From assembly GCF_022647325.1 (NCBI RefSeq), contig NZ_CP071405.1:1364001-1428000 (forward strand): a stretch of DNA of 64,000 nucleotides. Reading direction: 5' to 3'. Shown piece by piece: positions 39,452 to 49,434 of this stretch (positions within the stretch are counted from its first letter, which is position 1; every line of letters begins with the position of its first letter). The notes beneath the pieces are model-generated. The model did not search any database and was not told the origin of the DNA. It worked only from the letters and a program-made list of their open reading frames with translations. Source of the DNA: Pantoea deleyi. Lineage in GTDB: Bacteria; Pseudomonadota; Gammaproteobacteria; Enterobacterales; Enterobacteriaceae. The translations under genes were made by a program, and so were the position numbers.

Positions 39452-40735
39452 TCAGACCGAAACCGGTTTATCGCGGGTTTTCGGACTGCGAATGACAAAC
39501 AGCACCAGGAAAGCACCCAGCGCAGCAACACACCCGGCCAGGACAAAGGCGCTGTCAAATTTGCCGGTGTGCTGAACAATAAAGCCCGTGACAACAGGCC
39601 CGATAATGCCGGAGAGACTCCCTGTCAGATGGATAAAACCGCTGATGCTGCCGATGCGGCTCTTGTGGACCACATCCTGAATAATGGCCCAGTAGATCGC
39701 GCCGGTGATATAGAGAAAGAAGATCGACACCGACATCATCATTACGGCGGGAACCACCTCTTTTATCGTACCCGCCAGTGCCACACAAATTGCGGCTGCC
39801 AGCAGTGAGACCACCAGCACAATTTTACGCGACAACAACAGCTTGCTGGTGAGGTTAAAGATTTTATCGGAGATCCAGCCGCCCAGCGCCAGACCGACGA
39901 AGCCCACGATCCACGGAATCATCGTGGTGATGCTCATCGATTTGATATCCAGCCCGTGCGCCTGCACCAGGTAGGCCGGGAACCAGCTCAGAAAGAAGAA
40001 CAGGATGTAGTTGTAGCAAAAGAAGGCAAAGGCGGTGACCAGGATAATCGGCTGACGCAGGTAGTAGCCAAAAGGGTGCGGTGTCTCGGCGAGATCGACC
40101 TCATCGTTCGGGCTGGTACTTTTGAGGCGTGCGATGAGCTGACGCTCCTCATCCGTCACCCGCGGGCTTTTGGCCGGATTGTCTGCGGCAAAAAAGAGCC
40201 AGAACGCCATCCAGACCAGACCGATGCAGCAGACGATGACGAATGCCGGCCGCCAGCCGAAGGCCAGCGCCAGATAGCCAATGATCGGGCCTGCAACTGC
40301 GCCTCCCAGCGGTGAACCGGCACTCAGCAGGCCCATGGCCGTCGCGGCCTGTTTGCGGGGAAACCAGCCGTTGATCGCTTTGTTCGCCGACGAGCAGATC
40401 GGCCCCTCCGCCATGCCGAACAATATGCGCAGGATCAGCAACGACCAGAAGCCGGTGGCCAGGGCGGTCATACCGCAGAAAATGGACCAGGCGCCTACCG
40501 CCACGGCCAGAACGATTTTGGGGCCGAAGCGATCGGTGGCCAGACCGCCGACAAAGTTAAAGAGGGCATAACCAAAGAAGAAGCTGCCGAAGATGATGCC
40601 GAACTGTTCCGCATTAATCGCCAGATCTTTTTCAACCAGCGGCACCGTCAGCGACAGGGCGACGCGGTCCAGATAGTTAATCATGTAAACCAGGAACAGC
40701 AGTAAAACGAGGGTCCAGCGCAGGTTCTTGAACAT
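39452..40735 (-). CDS. MFS transporter, anion:cation symporter type (sugar acid uptake)
   Basis: This 427-residue inner-membrane protein has about twelve hydrophobic spans. The start VYMINYLDRVALSLTVPLVEKDL, the loop GGLATDRFGPK and the RILFGMAEGPICSSANKAINGWFPRKQAATAMG segment are hallmarks of the ACS family (ExuT, GarP, GudP type) that imports hexuronates and hexonates with protons. GGAG precedes the ATG. Its place inside the rsp operon suggests that it imports the sugar acid handled by RspA, RspB and the UxuB-like enzyme. The exact substrate is unknown. Confidence 0.87.
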   Translation of the reverse strand: MFKNLRWTLVLLLFLVYMINYLDRVALSLTVPLVEKDLAINAEQFGIIFGSFFFGYALFNFVGGLATDRFGPKIVLAVAVGAWSIFCGMTALATGFWSLLILRILFGMAEGPICSSANKAINGWFPRKQAATAMGLLSAGSPLGGAVAGPIIGYLALAFGWRPAFVIVCCIGLVWMAFWLFFAADNPAKSPRVTDEERQLIARLKSTSPNDEVDLAETPHPFGYYLRQPIILVTAFAFFCYNYILFFFLSWFPAYLVQAHGLDIKSMSITTMIPWIVGFVGLALGGWISDKIFNLTSKLLLSRKIVLVVSLLAAAICVALAGTIKEVVPAVMMMSVSIFFLYITGAIYWAIIQDVVHKSRIGSISGFIHLTGSLSGIIGPVVTGFIVQHTGKFDSAFVLAGCVAALGAFLVLFVIRSPKTRDKPVSV

Positions 40736-40811
40736 ACAAACTCCAGGGTCTGTTTTATCGTTTTAAGGGTGCCCGCGAACATGCACTGGCACCGTCTGGG
40801 CAGAGCAGGTG

Positions 40812-41822
40812 TTAATCCATTTGCAGGATCACTTTGCAGCAGGTGCGAGGATCTTTTTCAAACAGGGTCATCGCGCGTTCCACGTCCCTGAGCGGAAAGG
40901 CGTGTGTGACCAGTTTTTCGGGCTGGAGTAAACCCTGTTCCAGCCAGTCAATGACCTGCGGAAAACGGTTGCTGTTCAGGCGGGAGGTAAACAGCGACAG
41001 CTCTTTACTGGTCAGGCTTTGCTGCGTGATGGTGCAGGGTTCGCCGGAGAAGCCCAGCAGGCCGATGCGGCCAGCCGGTGAGGCGAGCGCCGCCGCCTCA
41101 GTCAGAATGGCGGGATGGCAGGCGGCATCAATGATCAAGGTCGGCTGCACGCCGCTGAGCTGCTCCGCCAGCGGGATCTCACCGTTATCGAAGCACTGGT
41201 CCGCACCGCTCTGCGCGGCCAGTGCCAGCCGTTCCGGCAGCCGATCCACCACCATTACGCTCTTCACGCCATAGACCCCTTTCAGCACCTGCACGGCAGT
41301 GAGCCCCATCGGGCCAGCACCGTAGATCAGGGCGATATCGTCGGGACGCGGCTGAAGAAACGCCGTGATGTTGGCGGCGATAGTAAAAGGCTCGATCAGG
41401 CTGGCGAGCCGATCGGGGATCGTGTCCGGCAGCGGCCAGGCATTGCGGGCGGGTGCCAGCGCATAGTCGCTGAAGCCGCCGTCGCGGTGCACGCCGATCA
41501 CCTGCAGTGTGGCGCAGACGTTGGGCCGGCCGACGGAGCAGGGATAGCAGCTGCCGCAGCTGATGACCGGATCGACCGCAACGCGCTGACCCAGGCGGGC
41601 CGCGTCAACGCCGTCGCCCACCGCATCGATCACGCCAAAAAACTCATGGCCGATGACGCGCGGATAGCGGGCGAACGGGTTGTGGCCGTGCCAGATATGG
41701 ACATCCGAGCCGCAGATGCTGGCACCGGTCACTTTTACCCGCACCTCGCCTGCCGCCGGCTGGGGCAGGGGGCGCTCGGCGATCGTCAGTTTTCCCGGCT
41801 GTTCAATTACGACGCTTTTCAT
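40812..41822 (-). CDS. rspB: RspB, zinc-type alcohol/polyol dehydrogenase
   Basis: This 336-residue medium-chain dehydrogenase carries the catalytic-zinc segment ICGSDVHIWHGHNPFARYPRVIGHEFFG, the structural-zinc cysteines in CGSCYPCSVGRPNVC, and the nucleotide fold YGAGPMGLTAVQVLKG. It matches E. coli RspB over its full length. I chose the ATG with AAGGAG before it, ten bases after rspA; a longer frame of 56 extra codons is a shadow inside rspA. The family resembles threonine and sorbitol dehydrogenases, and the natural substrate is unsettled; with RspA it likely processes a sugar acid. Confidence 0.92.
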   Translation of the reverse strand: MKSVVIEQPGKLTIAERPLPQPAAGEVRVKVTGASICGSDVHIWHGHNPFARYPRVIGHEFFGVIDAVGDGVDAARLGQRVAVDPVISCGSCYPCSVGRPNVCATLQVIGVHRDGGFSDYALAPARNAWPLPDTIPDRLASLIEPFTIAANITAFLQPRPDDIALIYGAGPMGLTAVQVLKGVYGVKSVMVVDRLPERLALAAQSGADQCFDNGEIPLAEQLSGVQPTLIIDAACHPAILTEAAALASPAGRIGLLGFSGEPCTITQQSLTSKELSLFTSRLNSNRFPQVIDWLEQGLLQPEKLVTHAFPLRDVERAMTLFEKDPRTCCKVILQMD

Positions 41823-41832
41823 CCAGCTCTCC

Positions 41833-43047
41833 TTACCAGTTCCAGAGGGTGCCATCTTCAAGACGGGCGACCGGCAGATAAGCAGGCTCGTAGGGATATT
41901 TCGCCGCCAGTTTTTCGTTGAAATCGATGCCGAGGCCGGGCTTGTCGCCGGGATGCATATAGCCCTGATCAAAGCGCCAGCTGGCATCAAACAGCTCCAT
42001 CATCTGTTCGGAGAAGCCCATGTACTCCTGCACGCCGAAATTCGGCACCCAGAGGTCAAAGTGCAGCGCCGCCGCCATGCAGACGGGCGAGAGATCGGAA
42101 GGGCCGTGCGAGCCGGTGCGCACCTGATAAAGCGAGGCAAAATCCGCGATGCGCCGCATGCCGGTAATGCCACCCGCGTGGGTGATGGTGGTGCGGATAT
42201 AGTCGATCAGCTGCTCTTCAATCAGCTGCTTACAATCCCAGATGCTGTTGAACACTTCTCCCACCGCAATCGGCGTTACGGTGTGCTGGCGGATCAGGCG
42301 GAAGCACGCCTGATTCTCGGCAGGCGTCGGATCCTCCATCCAGAACAGGCGATACGCTTCCACGCTCTTGCCGAAGCGGGCCGCTTCAATCGGCGTCAGG
42401 CGATGGTGCATGTCATGCAGCAGATGCTCATCGAAACCGAATTTATCGCGGATCGCGGCGAACAGTTTTGGGGTGAAATCGAGATACTTCTCGGTTGACC
42501 AGAGCTGCTCTTCCGGCCAGTTGCCTTTAGTCGCAGGCTCATACGCCAGCCCTTTGCCTTTCGCCATGCCATAGGTGGTTTTCATTCCCGGCACGCCGCA
42601 CTGCACGCGAATCGCTTTAAAGCCCAGCGCTTTGTGCTTTGCGTAATCATCCATGACTTCATCAATGGAGTGGCCGGTGGTGTGGCAATAGACCATCACG
42701 CCGGAGCGGGAAGCGCCGCCCAGCAGCTGGTAAACCGGCATATTTGCGGCTTTGCCTTTGATATCCCACAGCGCCATATCCACGGCAGAGATGGCGGACA
42801 TCGTGACCGGACCGCGACGCCAGTAAGCGCCCTTGTAGAAGTATTGCCAGATGTCCTCGATCTGATGGGCATCGCGGCCGATCAGCTGCGGACAGACATG
42901 ATCTTTCAGATAGGAAGCGACCGGCAGCTCGCGACCGTTGAGGGTGGCATCACCCACGCCGGTCAGGCCCTGATCCGTGGTGATCTTCAGCGTGACAAAG
43001 TTCCTGCCTGCACAGGTGACAAAGACTTCCGCCTTAACAATTTTCAT
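41833..43047 (-). CDS. rspA: RspA, mannonate dehydratase-family enolase-superfamily enzyme
   Basis: This 404-residue protein of the enolase superfamily is nearly identical in layout to E. coli RspA. Visible parts are the capping domain start [74 protein letters not shown], metal-ligand regions [21 protein letters not shown] and AVGEVF, and the end DGTLWNW. Some members dehydrate D-mannonate to 2-keto-3-deoxygluconate; RspA was first linked to a starvation signal (homoserine lactone), a role not well supported biochemically. It is the first gene of the operon, behind a CRP site and a palindromic operator. Confidence 0.93.
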   Translation of the reverse strand: MKIVKAEVFVTCAGRNFVTLKITTDQGLTGVGDATLNGRELPVASYLKDHVCPQLIGRDAHQIEDIWQYFYKGAYWRRGPVTMSAISAVDMALWDIKGKAANMPVYQLLGGASRSGVMVYCHTTGHSIDEVMDDYAKHKALGFKAIRVQCGVPGMKTTYGMAKGKGLAYEPATKGNWPEEQLWSTEKYLDFTPKLFAAIRDKFGFDEHLLHDMHHRLTPIEAARFGKSVEAYRLFWMEDPTPAENQACFRLIRQHTVTPIAVGEVFNSIWDCKQLIEEQLIDYIRTTITHAGGITGMRRIADFASLYQVRTGSHGPSDLSPVCMAAALHFDLWVPNFGVQEYMGFSEQMMELFDASWRFDQGYMHPGDKPGLGIDFNEKLAAKYPYEPAYLPVARLEDGTLWNW

Positions 43048-43095
43048 TCCGGGTACCTTACGTCAGTGTTGAATGACGAAAAAATACGCGCATTA

Positions 43096-43141
43096 ATACT
43101 ACCATACAAGTAAGGCTGGCAGAGTTGTGAAGGGAATCACA
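43096..43141 (-). promoter_or_regulatory. rspA promoter: CRP site, -10 and candidate RspR operator
   Basis: TGTGAAGGGAATCACA (43126-43141) is a perfect CRP palindrome. On the minus strand a -10-like TAGTAT (43096-43101) gives a start near 43090, so CRP sits at about -43. The imperfect palindrome TACTACCATACAAGTA (43097-43112) covers the -10 and is a good candidate operator for the GntR-type RspR encoded at the end of the operon. Confidence 0.7.
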
Positions 43142-43255
43142 GAGTATAGAGCCGGGAAAATCACAGGGCAGAAAGGGGTGGGCGTAGTAGCGTATGCGGG
43201 CTCAGAACAGCGGGAGGACGGGCAGTGAACGGGGGCGATTACCCCCGTTAAGGTG

Positions 43256-44155
43256 TCAGGAAAGCAGGGCGCACTGCGGCGGCAGGCGGCAGCTCAGCGC
43301 GCCTGCCATCACCTCGATGACAAACTCGCGGCCGGAAAGTGGCTCACCGTCCAGATTGAAGGTCATCTCATGCGGAGAACGGATGGTCAGGGATTCCAGC
43401 TGCGTGGTGACGATACCCGGATTGTCGTCGTCGCCGGTCAGGGAGTGCAGCAGCGTCGGCAGCAACTCCTGAGCAGTGACGATACTCACATCCAGCCGGC
43501 CATCGTTGATCAGGGCAGACGGGCATAACCGCTGACCGCCGCCCGCCTGACGCCCATTGCCGATACCGATCACCAGCGCGTCGCCCTGCCAGGCGAAATC
43601 GGGGCCGCTGATTTCACAGGTGTCAGGTTTCAGCGTATCCATGCGCATCAGGCCGTGAATAAAGTAAGAGACGCCGCCCAGCGCTGACTTCAGCTTTTCC
43701 GGCGTTTCGGTGGTGATGCGGGTGCCGAATCCGCCAGTCGCCATGTTGATGAAGTAGTGGCTCTGATTGACCCGGGCCAGATCGATAGCGTGTGCTTTAC
43801 CCTGAATAGCCAGCCGCAAAGCGGGCTCCATCTCTTCCGGAATCCCGACGCTGGTGGCGAAGTCATTGGCGGTGCCCAGCGGCAGAATGCCCAGCACCGG
43901 GCGATGCGCCGCATCGGACGCGGCCAGCGCCGTCGCGATTTCATTGATGGTGCCATCGCCACCGCCTGCCACTACGGTTTCCGCCTGCAGCGCGATCGCC
44001 TCTTTGACGTAACGGTCGCCGTCGCCTTTTTCAAACGTGACACGCACCGCAATGTCGAAACCTTGTTCACGCAGGGCAGTAATCGCGTCGCGCAGATCTT
44101 CATTACCCGCGCCTTTCCCGTTCAGGATGAGCAGCGTCAGCGGTTTATTATCCAT
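43256..44155 (-). CDS. yegS: YegS lipid kinase
   Basis: This 299-residue protein belongs to the diacylglycerol/sphingosine kinase family. It shows the start [19 protein letters not shown], the nucleotide-binding [14 protein letters not shown] (about residues 63-76), [15 protein letters not shown] and the later [33 protein letters not shown]. coli YegS phosphorylates phosphatidylglycerol in vitro; the role in the cell is unclear. AAGGAA precedes the ATG. A GC-rich hairpin (AACGGGGG with its complement, 43228-43249) follows the stop without a T-tract. Confidence 0.92.
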   Translation of the reverse strand: MDNKPLTLLILNGKGAGNEDLRDAITALREQGFDIAVRVTFEKGDGDRYVKEAIALQAETVVAGGGDGTINEIATALAASDAAHRPVLGILPLGTANDFATSVGIPEEMEPALRLAIQGKAHAIDLARVNQSHYFINMATGGFGTRITTETPEKLKSALGGVSYFIHGLMRMDTLKPDTCEISGPDFAWQGDALVIGIGNGRQAGGGQRLCPSALINDGRLDVSIVTAQELLPTLLHSLTGDDDNPGIVTTQLESLTIRSPHEMTFNLDGEPLSGREFVIEVMAGALSCRLPPQCALLS

Positions 44156-44229
44156 TTTGCGTTCCTTGAGGATCTACAGAGTAAGAAAGGAGTTTATAAC
44201 ATAGCTGCCAGCAGCAAATTATTGGAGAA

Positions 44230-44270
44230 AGAGAGAAAAAAGAAAACCCGCACGGGGGAGCCGGGCGGGT
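44230..44270 (-). terminator. Intrinsic terminator of trhP (yegQ)
   Basis: On the minus strand ACCCGCCCGG and the complementary CGTGCGGGT form a stem followed by TTTCTTTTTTC. It lies about 100 bp beyond the trhP stop and upstream of yegS, separating the two transcripts. Confidence 0.7.
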
Positions 44271-44373
44271 AAATGAGGTGGTTCCTGATAAATCTGCCGT
44301 TTGTTGTTACTCGTTAGCAGCAGGCGGGACTATAAAGCAGCCCGGCCTGAGGGTCTGTGATCCTGTTCTGATT

Positions 44374-45756
44374 TCAACAAATTGTTTCCGTTGGTAAACG
44401 GTTATGCGGATCGCGGGTATCTTCACCGTGATCGAAGTTACGCAGCAGCAGGGCAAACTGCAGGTCCACCTCTTCAGGCACCTGCAGCCAGACGCGATGA
44501 CCATCGCCCGGCGCAATCTCTGTGGACTCACCGCGGGCATTCTGCAGGGCATCGATCCGGCACTGCAGGTTTCCCGCAGGCGTCATGATCTCCACGCTGT
44601 CGTGCAGCATAAACTTGTTCTTCACCGCCACTTCCGCCCATTCACCGCGACGCTCGCCGGTAAATTCGCCGACAAACTGCTGGCGATCGGAAACCGAAAA
44701 GCCCTGCTGATAGTTCTGGTAGCTGTCATGCGTGTGGCGGCGCAGGAAGCCTTCGGTGTAGCCGCGATGGGCCAGGCCTTCCAGGGTCTGCAGCAGTGAA
44801 GGATCAAAGGGTTTACCCTCGGCGGCATCATCAATCGCCCGGCGATAGACCTGCGCGGTGCGGGCGCAGTAGTAGTAGGATTTGGTGCGGCCCTCGATTT
44901 TCAGCGAATGCACGCCCATCCCGCTGAGCCGCTCCACATGGGCGACGGCGCGCAGATCGCGCGAATTCATGATGTAGGTGCCGTGCTCATCTTCGAATGC
45001 GCTCATGACCTCGCCCGGTTTCATCTTCTCTTCCAGCAGAAACACCTTGTCGGTCGGCTGGCCCACGCCCAGCGTGGGGGTCACATCCTGCACCGCGATG
45101 GGTTCATGGATACCCACGATATTGCCCACCTCATCCTGCTGACCTTCGGCCACTTTGTACTCCCAGCGGCAGGCGTTCGTGCAGGTGCCCTGATTCGGGT
45201 CACGCTTGTTCATGTAGCCCGACAGCAGGCAGCGACCGGAATAGGCCATGCAGAGCGCGCCGTGAACAAAGACTTCCAGCTCCATCTCCGGCACCTGCTG
45301 GCGGATCTCGGCGATCTCCTCCAGCGACAGCTCGCGAGACAGGATCACCCGGCTCAGCCCCCTCTGCTGCCAGAATTTCACCGTCGCCCAGTTGACCGCG
45401 TTGGCCTGCACCGACAGGTGAATCGGCATCGACGGAAAGGCCTCCCGCACCAGCATAATCAGGCCGGGATCGGACATGATCAGCGCGTCGGGCTGCATGG
45501 CCACCACCGGCGTCAGGTCGCGGATAAAGGTTTTCAGCTTGGCGTTGTGCGGCGCAATGTTGACGACCACATAGAACTTTTTGCCCAGCGCGTGGGCCTC
45601 GCTGATGCCCAGCGCAAGATTCTCGTGGGTAAATTCGTTGTTGCGCACCCGCAGGCTGTAGCGCGGCTGGCCGGCATAGACGGCATCGGCGCCGTAGGCA
45701 AAGGCGTAACGCATATTCTTCAGCGTGCCGGCGGGGGAGAGAAGCTCGGGTTTCAT
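44374..45756 (-). CDS. trhP: TrhP (YegQ), tRNA uridine-34 hydroxylation protein
   Basis: This 460-residue peptidase-U32-family protein is needed for prephenate-dependent formation of 5-hydroxyuridine at position 34 of tRNAs, the first step toward cmo5U. It matches E. coli YegQ/TrhP throughout: PELLSPAGTLKNMRYAFAYGADAVYAGQPRYSLRVRNNEF, VHGALCMAYSGRCLLSGYMNKRDPNQGTCTNACRWEY (the cysteine cluster expected to hold an iron-sulfur centre), and KIEGRTKSYYYCARTAQVYR. Despite the family name it is not a protease. It is a single-gene unit with a terminator. Confidence 0.93.
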   Translation of the reverse strand: MKPELLSPAGTLKNMRYAFAYGADAVYAGQPRYSLRVRNNEFTHENLALGISEAHALGKKFYVVVNIAPHNAKLKTFIRDLTPVVAMQPDALIMSDPGLIMLVREAFPSMPIHLSVQANAVNWATVKFWQQRGLSRVILSRELSLEEIAEIRQQVPEMELEVFVHGALCMAYSGRCLLSGYMNKRDPNQGTCTNACRWEYKVAEGQQDEVGNIVGIHEPIAVQDVTPTLGVGQPTDKVFLLEEKMKPGEVMSAFEDEHGTYIMNSRDLRAVAHVERLSGMGVHSLKIEGRTKSYYYCARTAQVYRRAIDDAAEGKPFDPSLLQTLEGLAHRGYTEGFLRRHTHDSYQNYQQGFSVSDRQQFVGEFTGERRGEWAEVAVKNKFMLHDSVEIMTPAGNLQCRIDALQNARGESTEIAPGDGHRVWLQVPEEVDLQFALLLRNFDHGEDTRDPHNRLPTETIC

Positions 45757-45878
45757 GTTTGTCTCACTGATGTCAGGTCAGCATGCCGCCGAAGGCGGCA
45801 GGTGCAGGGCCTTAAGCCCTGCAAAAGGTGCGGAATTGTAGGCAGTGAGAAAAGGGAAGTAAATTGATCGGGATCAAA

Positions 45879-46586
45879 CTAGATCAAATGACAGGCATCG
45901 GCCTCCCAGCGATAGCCCATGCCGTAGACGGCGCGGATAAAGGGCTGCTCGCTGTCGAGCGTCTCCAGCTTACGGCGCAGATTCTTGATGTGGCTGTCGA
46001 TTGTGCGATCCGTCACCACCCGGTAGTCATCATAGAGATGGTTGAGCAGCTGTTCGCGTGAAAAGACCTTGCCCGGCTCCAGCGACAGCGTTTTCAGCAG
46101 GCGGAACTCGGCGGGCGTGAGGTCGAGCGGTTTGTCGCGCCAGCTGGCGTAGAAGCGGCTCTCATCGACCCGCAGCAGCGAGGCGCTCTGCGGCTCTTCC
46201 GCCGAACGTCTGACGCGGCGCAGAATGGTTTTGACCCGCGCCACCACTTCGCGCGGGCTGAAGGGTTTGCAGATGTAGTCATCTGCGCCCAGCTCCAGCC
46301 CCAGCAGCCGGTCGATCTCTTCGGTGCGCGCCGTCACCATAATAATCGGCAGGTCAGAATGGCGGCGGATTTCGCGGCACAGCGTCAGGCCGTCTGTGCC
46401 GGGCAGCATCAAATCCAGCAGCATCAGGTCGGGTGGCGTCTGGCGAACATATTCCAGCACCGCACTGCCGTCGGCGATGTGATGGGTGCGGTAATTTGAG
46501 GCAAGCAGATAGTCGATCATCAGCTGCGCCAGTTTCGGCTCATCTTCGACCACCAGAATCAGCGGATCGGGGGTTTCCGGGTTCAT
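45879..46586 (-). CDS. baeR: BaeR response regulator
   Basis: This 235-residue OmpR-type regulator has a receiver domain with acidic pair ED (residues 14-15), phospho-acceptor Asp58 in [10 protein letters not shown] and the switch lysine in [14 protein letters not shown], and a winged-helix DNA-binding domain (about 135-230). It matches BaeR, which activates mdtABCD and envelope-stress genes in response to indole, tannins and bile. The start is 6 bp after baeS. It is the last gene of mdtABCD-baeSR. Confidence 0.94.
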   Translation of the reverse strand: MNPETPDPLILVVEDEPKLAQLMIDYLLASNYRTHHIADGSAVLEYVRQTPPDLMLLDLMLPGTDGLTLCREIRRHSDLPIIMVTARTEEIDRLLGLELGADDYICKPFSPREVVARVKTILRRVRRSAEEPQSASLLRVDESRFYASWRDKPLDLTPAEFRLLKTLSLEPGKVFSREQLLNHLYDDYRVVTDRTIDSHIKNLRRKLETLDSEQPFIRAVYGMGYRWEADACHLI

Positions 46587-46592
46587 AAGCGT

Positions 46593-47981
46593 CTACACAG
46601 GGGGAACATAGCGCAAGTGTAGCGCGATTTTCAGTCCACCTAAATCAGAGTGCGCCGCATGAAGGTCGCCGCCATGCGCTGCCGCAATGTTTTTACAGAT
46701 GGCGAGGCCGAGGCCTGAGCCGCCGCTGGCACGGTTGCGCGACCCCTCGGTGCGGAAGAAACGCTCAAAAATCTGCGCCTGATACGCCTTGTCCACGCCG
46801 GGTGCACTGTCATCAAATTCGATATGCCAGTCGGGAGCCTCATAGCGGAGCGTCACCTCCACCCGGCCTCCGCTGTCGGTGTAGCGCAGGCTGTTCTCCA
46901 GCAGGTTGGTGAAGAGTTGCATCAGGCGGTCGGGATCGCCAAAGAAGGGCGCCTGATCGGGCAGATTCAGTTTCAGCGTCAGCTGGTGCGCGCGATAGCG
47001 TTCGGCAAAGCTGCCCGCCGTTACCTCCAGCAGCTGCACCAGGTCGGTCGCCTGTTTGCGGTAGGCGAGGGCTCCCACGTCGGACAGCGACAGCTGGTGC
47101 AGGTCGTCAACCAGCTTGGTCAGCACCACCACTTCACTCTGCAGCGAGGCGATCGCTTCCGGCGTCAGTTTGCGTACCCCATCCTGCATCGCTTCCAGCT
47201 CACCCCGCAGAATCGCCAGCGGGGTGCGCAGCTCGTGGGAGATATCGGCCATAAAGGCGCGACGCATGCTCTCGTTTTTCTCCAGCGAGCGGGCAAGCAG
47301 GTTGAAGTCGCCCGCCAGCTGGCCCAGTTCATCCCGGCTGCTGACCTCGACGCGGGTGGCGAAGTTACCGGCCGCCAGATGATGAGTGCCGTCGACCAGC
47401 CGCTTAACCGGGGCCAGCAGACCGCGCGCCATCAGCCAGGTCGCCAGCGCTGCCAGCAGGGTCGAGAGGCCGACGATAATCCAGCTGGTACGCCGCTGCT
47501 GAAGATCAAAGTTGATGTCGGTACTGCGCGTCAGTCGCTCCGGGGGAGAGCCGATCACCCAGCCAACAATCTTGCCCGTGCTGGTGGTGATATTGCGCCG
47601 CGTGCCTTCCGGCGGCACCGGCCCCGGCGGGCCGACCATTACCTTATACTGCTGATCAAGCACCCAGAACTGTGTACGCCAGCCGTGGGGCGGCAGCTGA
47701 CTGCTGCTGTCCGGGTTCTGCTCCAGCGAACGCAGCATAGTGAAGATCAGCCGATCGTTGTGACGCAAAAAATCCCAGTTGCCGTGCTGCTCATACTGGT
47801 CGGCCAGCGCATCGCTGAGCAGGTTCAGGCGCTGCTGATTGCCGCGCTTGATGTAATCGACGAAGCCATGCTCGAAGCTGAGCCGTACGCCCCAGTGCAT
47901 GGTGATCAGCACCAGCATGCAGGTGGCGAAGATCGCCATAAACAGTTTCGCCCCGATACCCAGGCGCAGGTTAACTCTCAT
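46593..47981 (-). CDS. baeS: BaeS sensor histidine kinase
   Basis: This 462-residue inner-membrane kinase has two membrane spans (about residues 9-30 and 168-188) around a periplasmic sensor domain, a HAMP domain, the phospho-acceptor helix [23 protein letters not shown], and an ATPase domain with N box [12 protein letters not shown] and G box [11 protein letters not shown]. The chosen ATG overlaps the mdtD stop as ATGA and has GGAG upstream; a longer frame lies within mdtD. With BaeR it forms the envelope-stress two-component system. Confidence 0.94.
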   Translation of the reverse strand: MRVNLRLGIGAKLFMAIFATCMLVLITMHWGVRLSFEHGFVDYIKRGNQQRLNLLSDALADQYEQHGNWDFLRHNDRLIFTMLRSLEQNPDSSSQLPPHGWRTQFWVLDQQYKVMVGPPGPVPPEGTRRNITTSTGKIVGWVIGSPPERLTRSTDINFDLQQRRTSWIIVGLSTLLAALATWLMARGLLAPVKRLVDGTHHLAAGNFATRVEVSSRDELGQLAGDFNLLARSLEKNESMRRAFMADISHELRTPLAILRGELEAMQDGVRKLTPEAIASLQSEVVVLTKLVDDLHQLSLSDVGALAYRKQATDLVQLLEVTAGSFAERYRAHQLTLKLNLPDQAPFFGDPDRLMQLFTNLLENSLRYTDSGGRVEVTLRYEAPDWHIEFDDSAPGVDKAYQAQIFERFFRTEGSRNRASGGSGLGLAICKNIAAAHGGDLHAAHSDLGGLKIALHLRYVPPV

Positions 47982-49384
47982 TTTTTTCTCCGGCGTCGCA
48001 GATCGACGTTGGTACTCACCTGGGAAGGAACGCGCCAGAACACCAGCGCGGGCAGGATGATAATCAGCGACATACACAGGTAGGTATAAATAAACATCTG
48101 GTGCTCTGCGGCGCTGCCCGCCACGCTCTCCTGCGCAAACGCCCCCAGCAGCAGCCCGGCCACGGTGACGCCAATACTCATCGACAGCTGCATGATCATC
48201 GACAGCAGGCTGTTGCCGCTGGAGGCCAGTTCATCGGGCAGCTCCTTCAGCGTCAGGGTATTCATCGATGAGAAGCGAATGGCGTTAACCATCCCCTGCA
48301 GAAACAGCACCAGCGGCAGCAGCCAGACCCAGCCCAGCATCGCCACCAGCGGGAAGAGCAGCACCACCAGCGCCAGTGCCACGGTCGACATCACCAGCAC
48401 CCGGCGATAGCCAAAAAGATTAACGATGCGCACCACGATGCGCTTCATCCCCATATTGCCCAGCACCATCGGAATCATCATCAGACCGGCGTGGAACGGG
48501 CTGTAGCCCATGCCGAGCTGGAGGAAAATCGGCGTCATAAAGGGCAGCATGCCACTGCCGATGCGGCCGGTGAAGCTGCCGAGCAGGCCAATCGCGTAAA
48601 TCCGGTTATCGAACAGCTTCAGGCTGAACAGCGCGTTTTCATTGCCGCGCGCATGCAGCAGATAGAAGAGCAGCGAGAAGGTGCCTGCCAGAATCATGCC
48701 ACCCAGCAACAGCGGAGAGCCGCCGCTGCTGCGCTGGCCATCCAGCGCCAGGGTGAGGGTCGCCATCCCGGCGGCCAGCAGCATAAAACCGGCAAAGTCA
48801 AAGCGCCGCGTCTGCATACGGTAGTTAGGCATCAGCATCAGGGTCGCGATAGCGCCCGCGATGCCGACCGGTATATTAATCAGGAAGATCCAGTGCCAGC
48901 TGGCGTACTCTACCAGCACGCCGCCCAGCGCCGGGCCGAGCAGCGGGCCAATCTGGCCGGGCAGGGTGACAAAGGTCATCGCGGACATGTACTGCTCACG
49001 CGGCACGATCTTCATCACCGTCAGACGCCCTACCGGCACCATCATCGCGCCGCCAATCCCCTGCACCACCCGCGAGAGTACCAGCTGATCCAGCGTGGCG
49101 GAGAGGGCGCACAGCAGCGATCCCAGGCTGAACAGCACAATCGCGCTGAAAAAGATGTTACGCACGCCAAAGCGGTCCGCCAGCCAGCCGCTGACCGGCA
49201 GCATCACCGCCACCGTCAGCACGTAATAGACGATCACCGCGTGCATGTGCAGCGGGCTGACACCCAGATCGTGCGCCATAGAGGGGATCGCGGTATTCAC
49301 GATGGTGGTGTCCAGCGTCTGCATAAAGAAGCCGATGGCAACAATCCATAACTGCCAGCGGACGTTAGTGCTTTGCGTACTCAT
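47978..49384 (-). CDS. mdtD: MdtD, MFS drug-efflux-type transporter of the mdt operon
   Basis: This protein of about 468 residues is a 14-span DHA2-type MFS carrier: [28 protein letters not shown], motif [12 protein letters not shown] and [13 protein letters not shown]. It matches E. coli MdtD, which is not needed for MdtABC efflux and was later linked to iron citrate export (IceT). Two starts are possible: the ATG at 49384 with GGGGGA upstream, which fits the family N-terminus, or a GTG at 49438 that overlaps the mdtC stop and adds 18 residues. I prefer the ATG. It overlaps baeS by 4 bp. Confidence 0.9.
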   Translation of the reverse strand: MSTQSTNVRWQLWIVAIGFFMQTLDTTIVNTAIPSMAHDLGVSPLHMHAVIVYYVLTVAVMLPVSGWLADRFGVRNIFFSAIVLFSLGSLLCALSATLDQLVLSRVVQGIGGAMMVPVGRLTVMKIVPREQYMSAMTFVTLPGQIGPLLGPALGGVLVEYASWHWIFLINIPVGIAGAIATLMLMPNYRMQTRRFDFAGFMLLAAGMATLTLALDGQRSSGGSPLLLGGMILAGTFSLLFYLLHARGNENALFSLKLFDNRIYAIGLLGSFTGRIGSGMLPFMTPIFLQLGMGYSPFHAGLMMIPMVLGNMGMKRIVVRIVNLFGYRRVLVMSTVALALVVLLFPLVAMLGWVWLLPLVLFLQGMVNAIRFSSMNTLTLKELPDELASSGNSLLSMIMQLSMSIGVTVAGLLLGAFAQESVAGSAAEHQMFIYTYLCMSLIIILPALVFWRVPSQVSTNVDLRRRRKK

Positions 49385-49434
49385 CGATCCCCCGATAACG
49401 GCCTGTTCCCCGATCGCGGCAGCCATCGCCTCTG

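Noticed and set aside
46824..48083. 419-codon plus-strand frame opposite baeS
   Set aside because: It is a shadow frame; baeS on the other strand has all kinase motifs.
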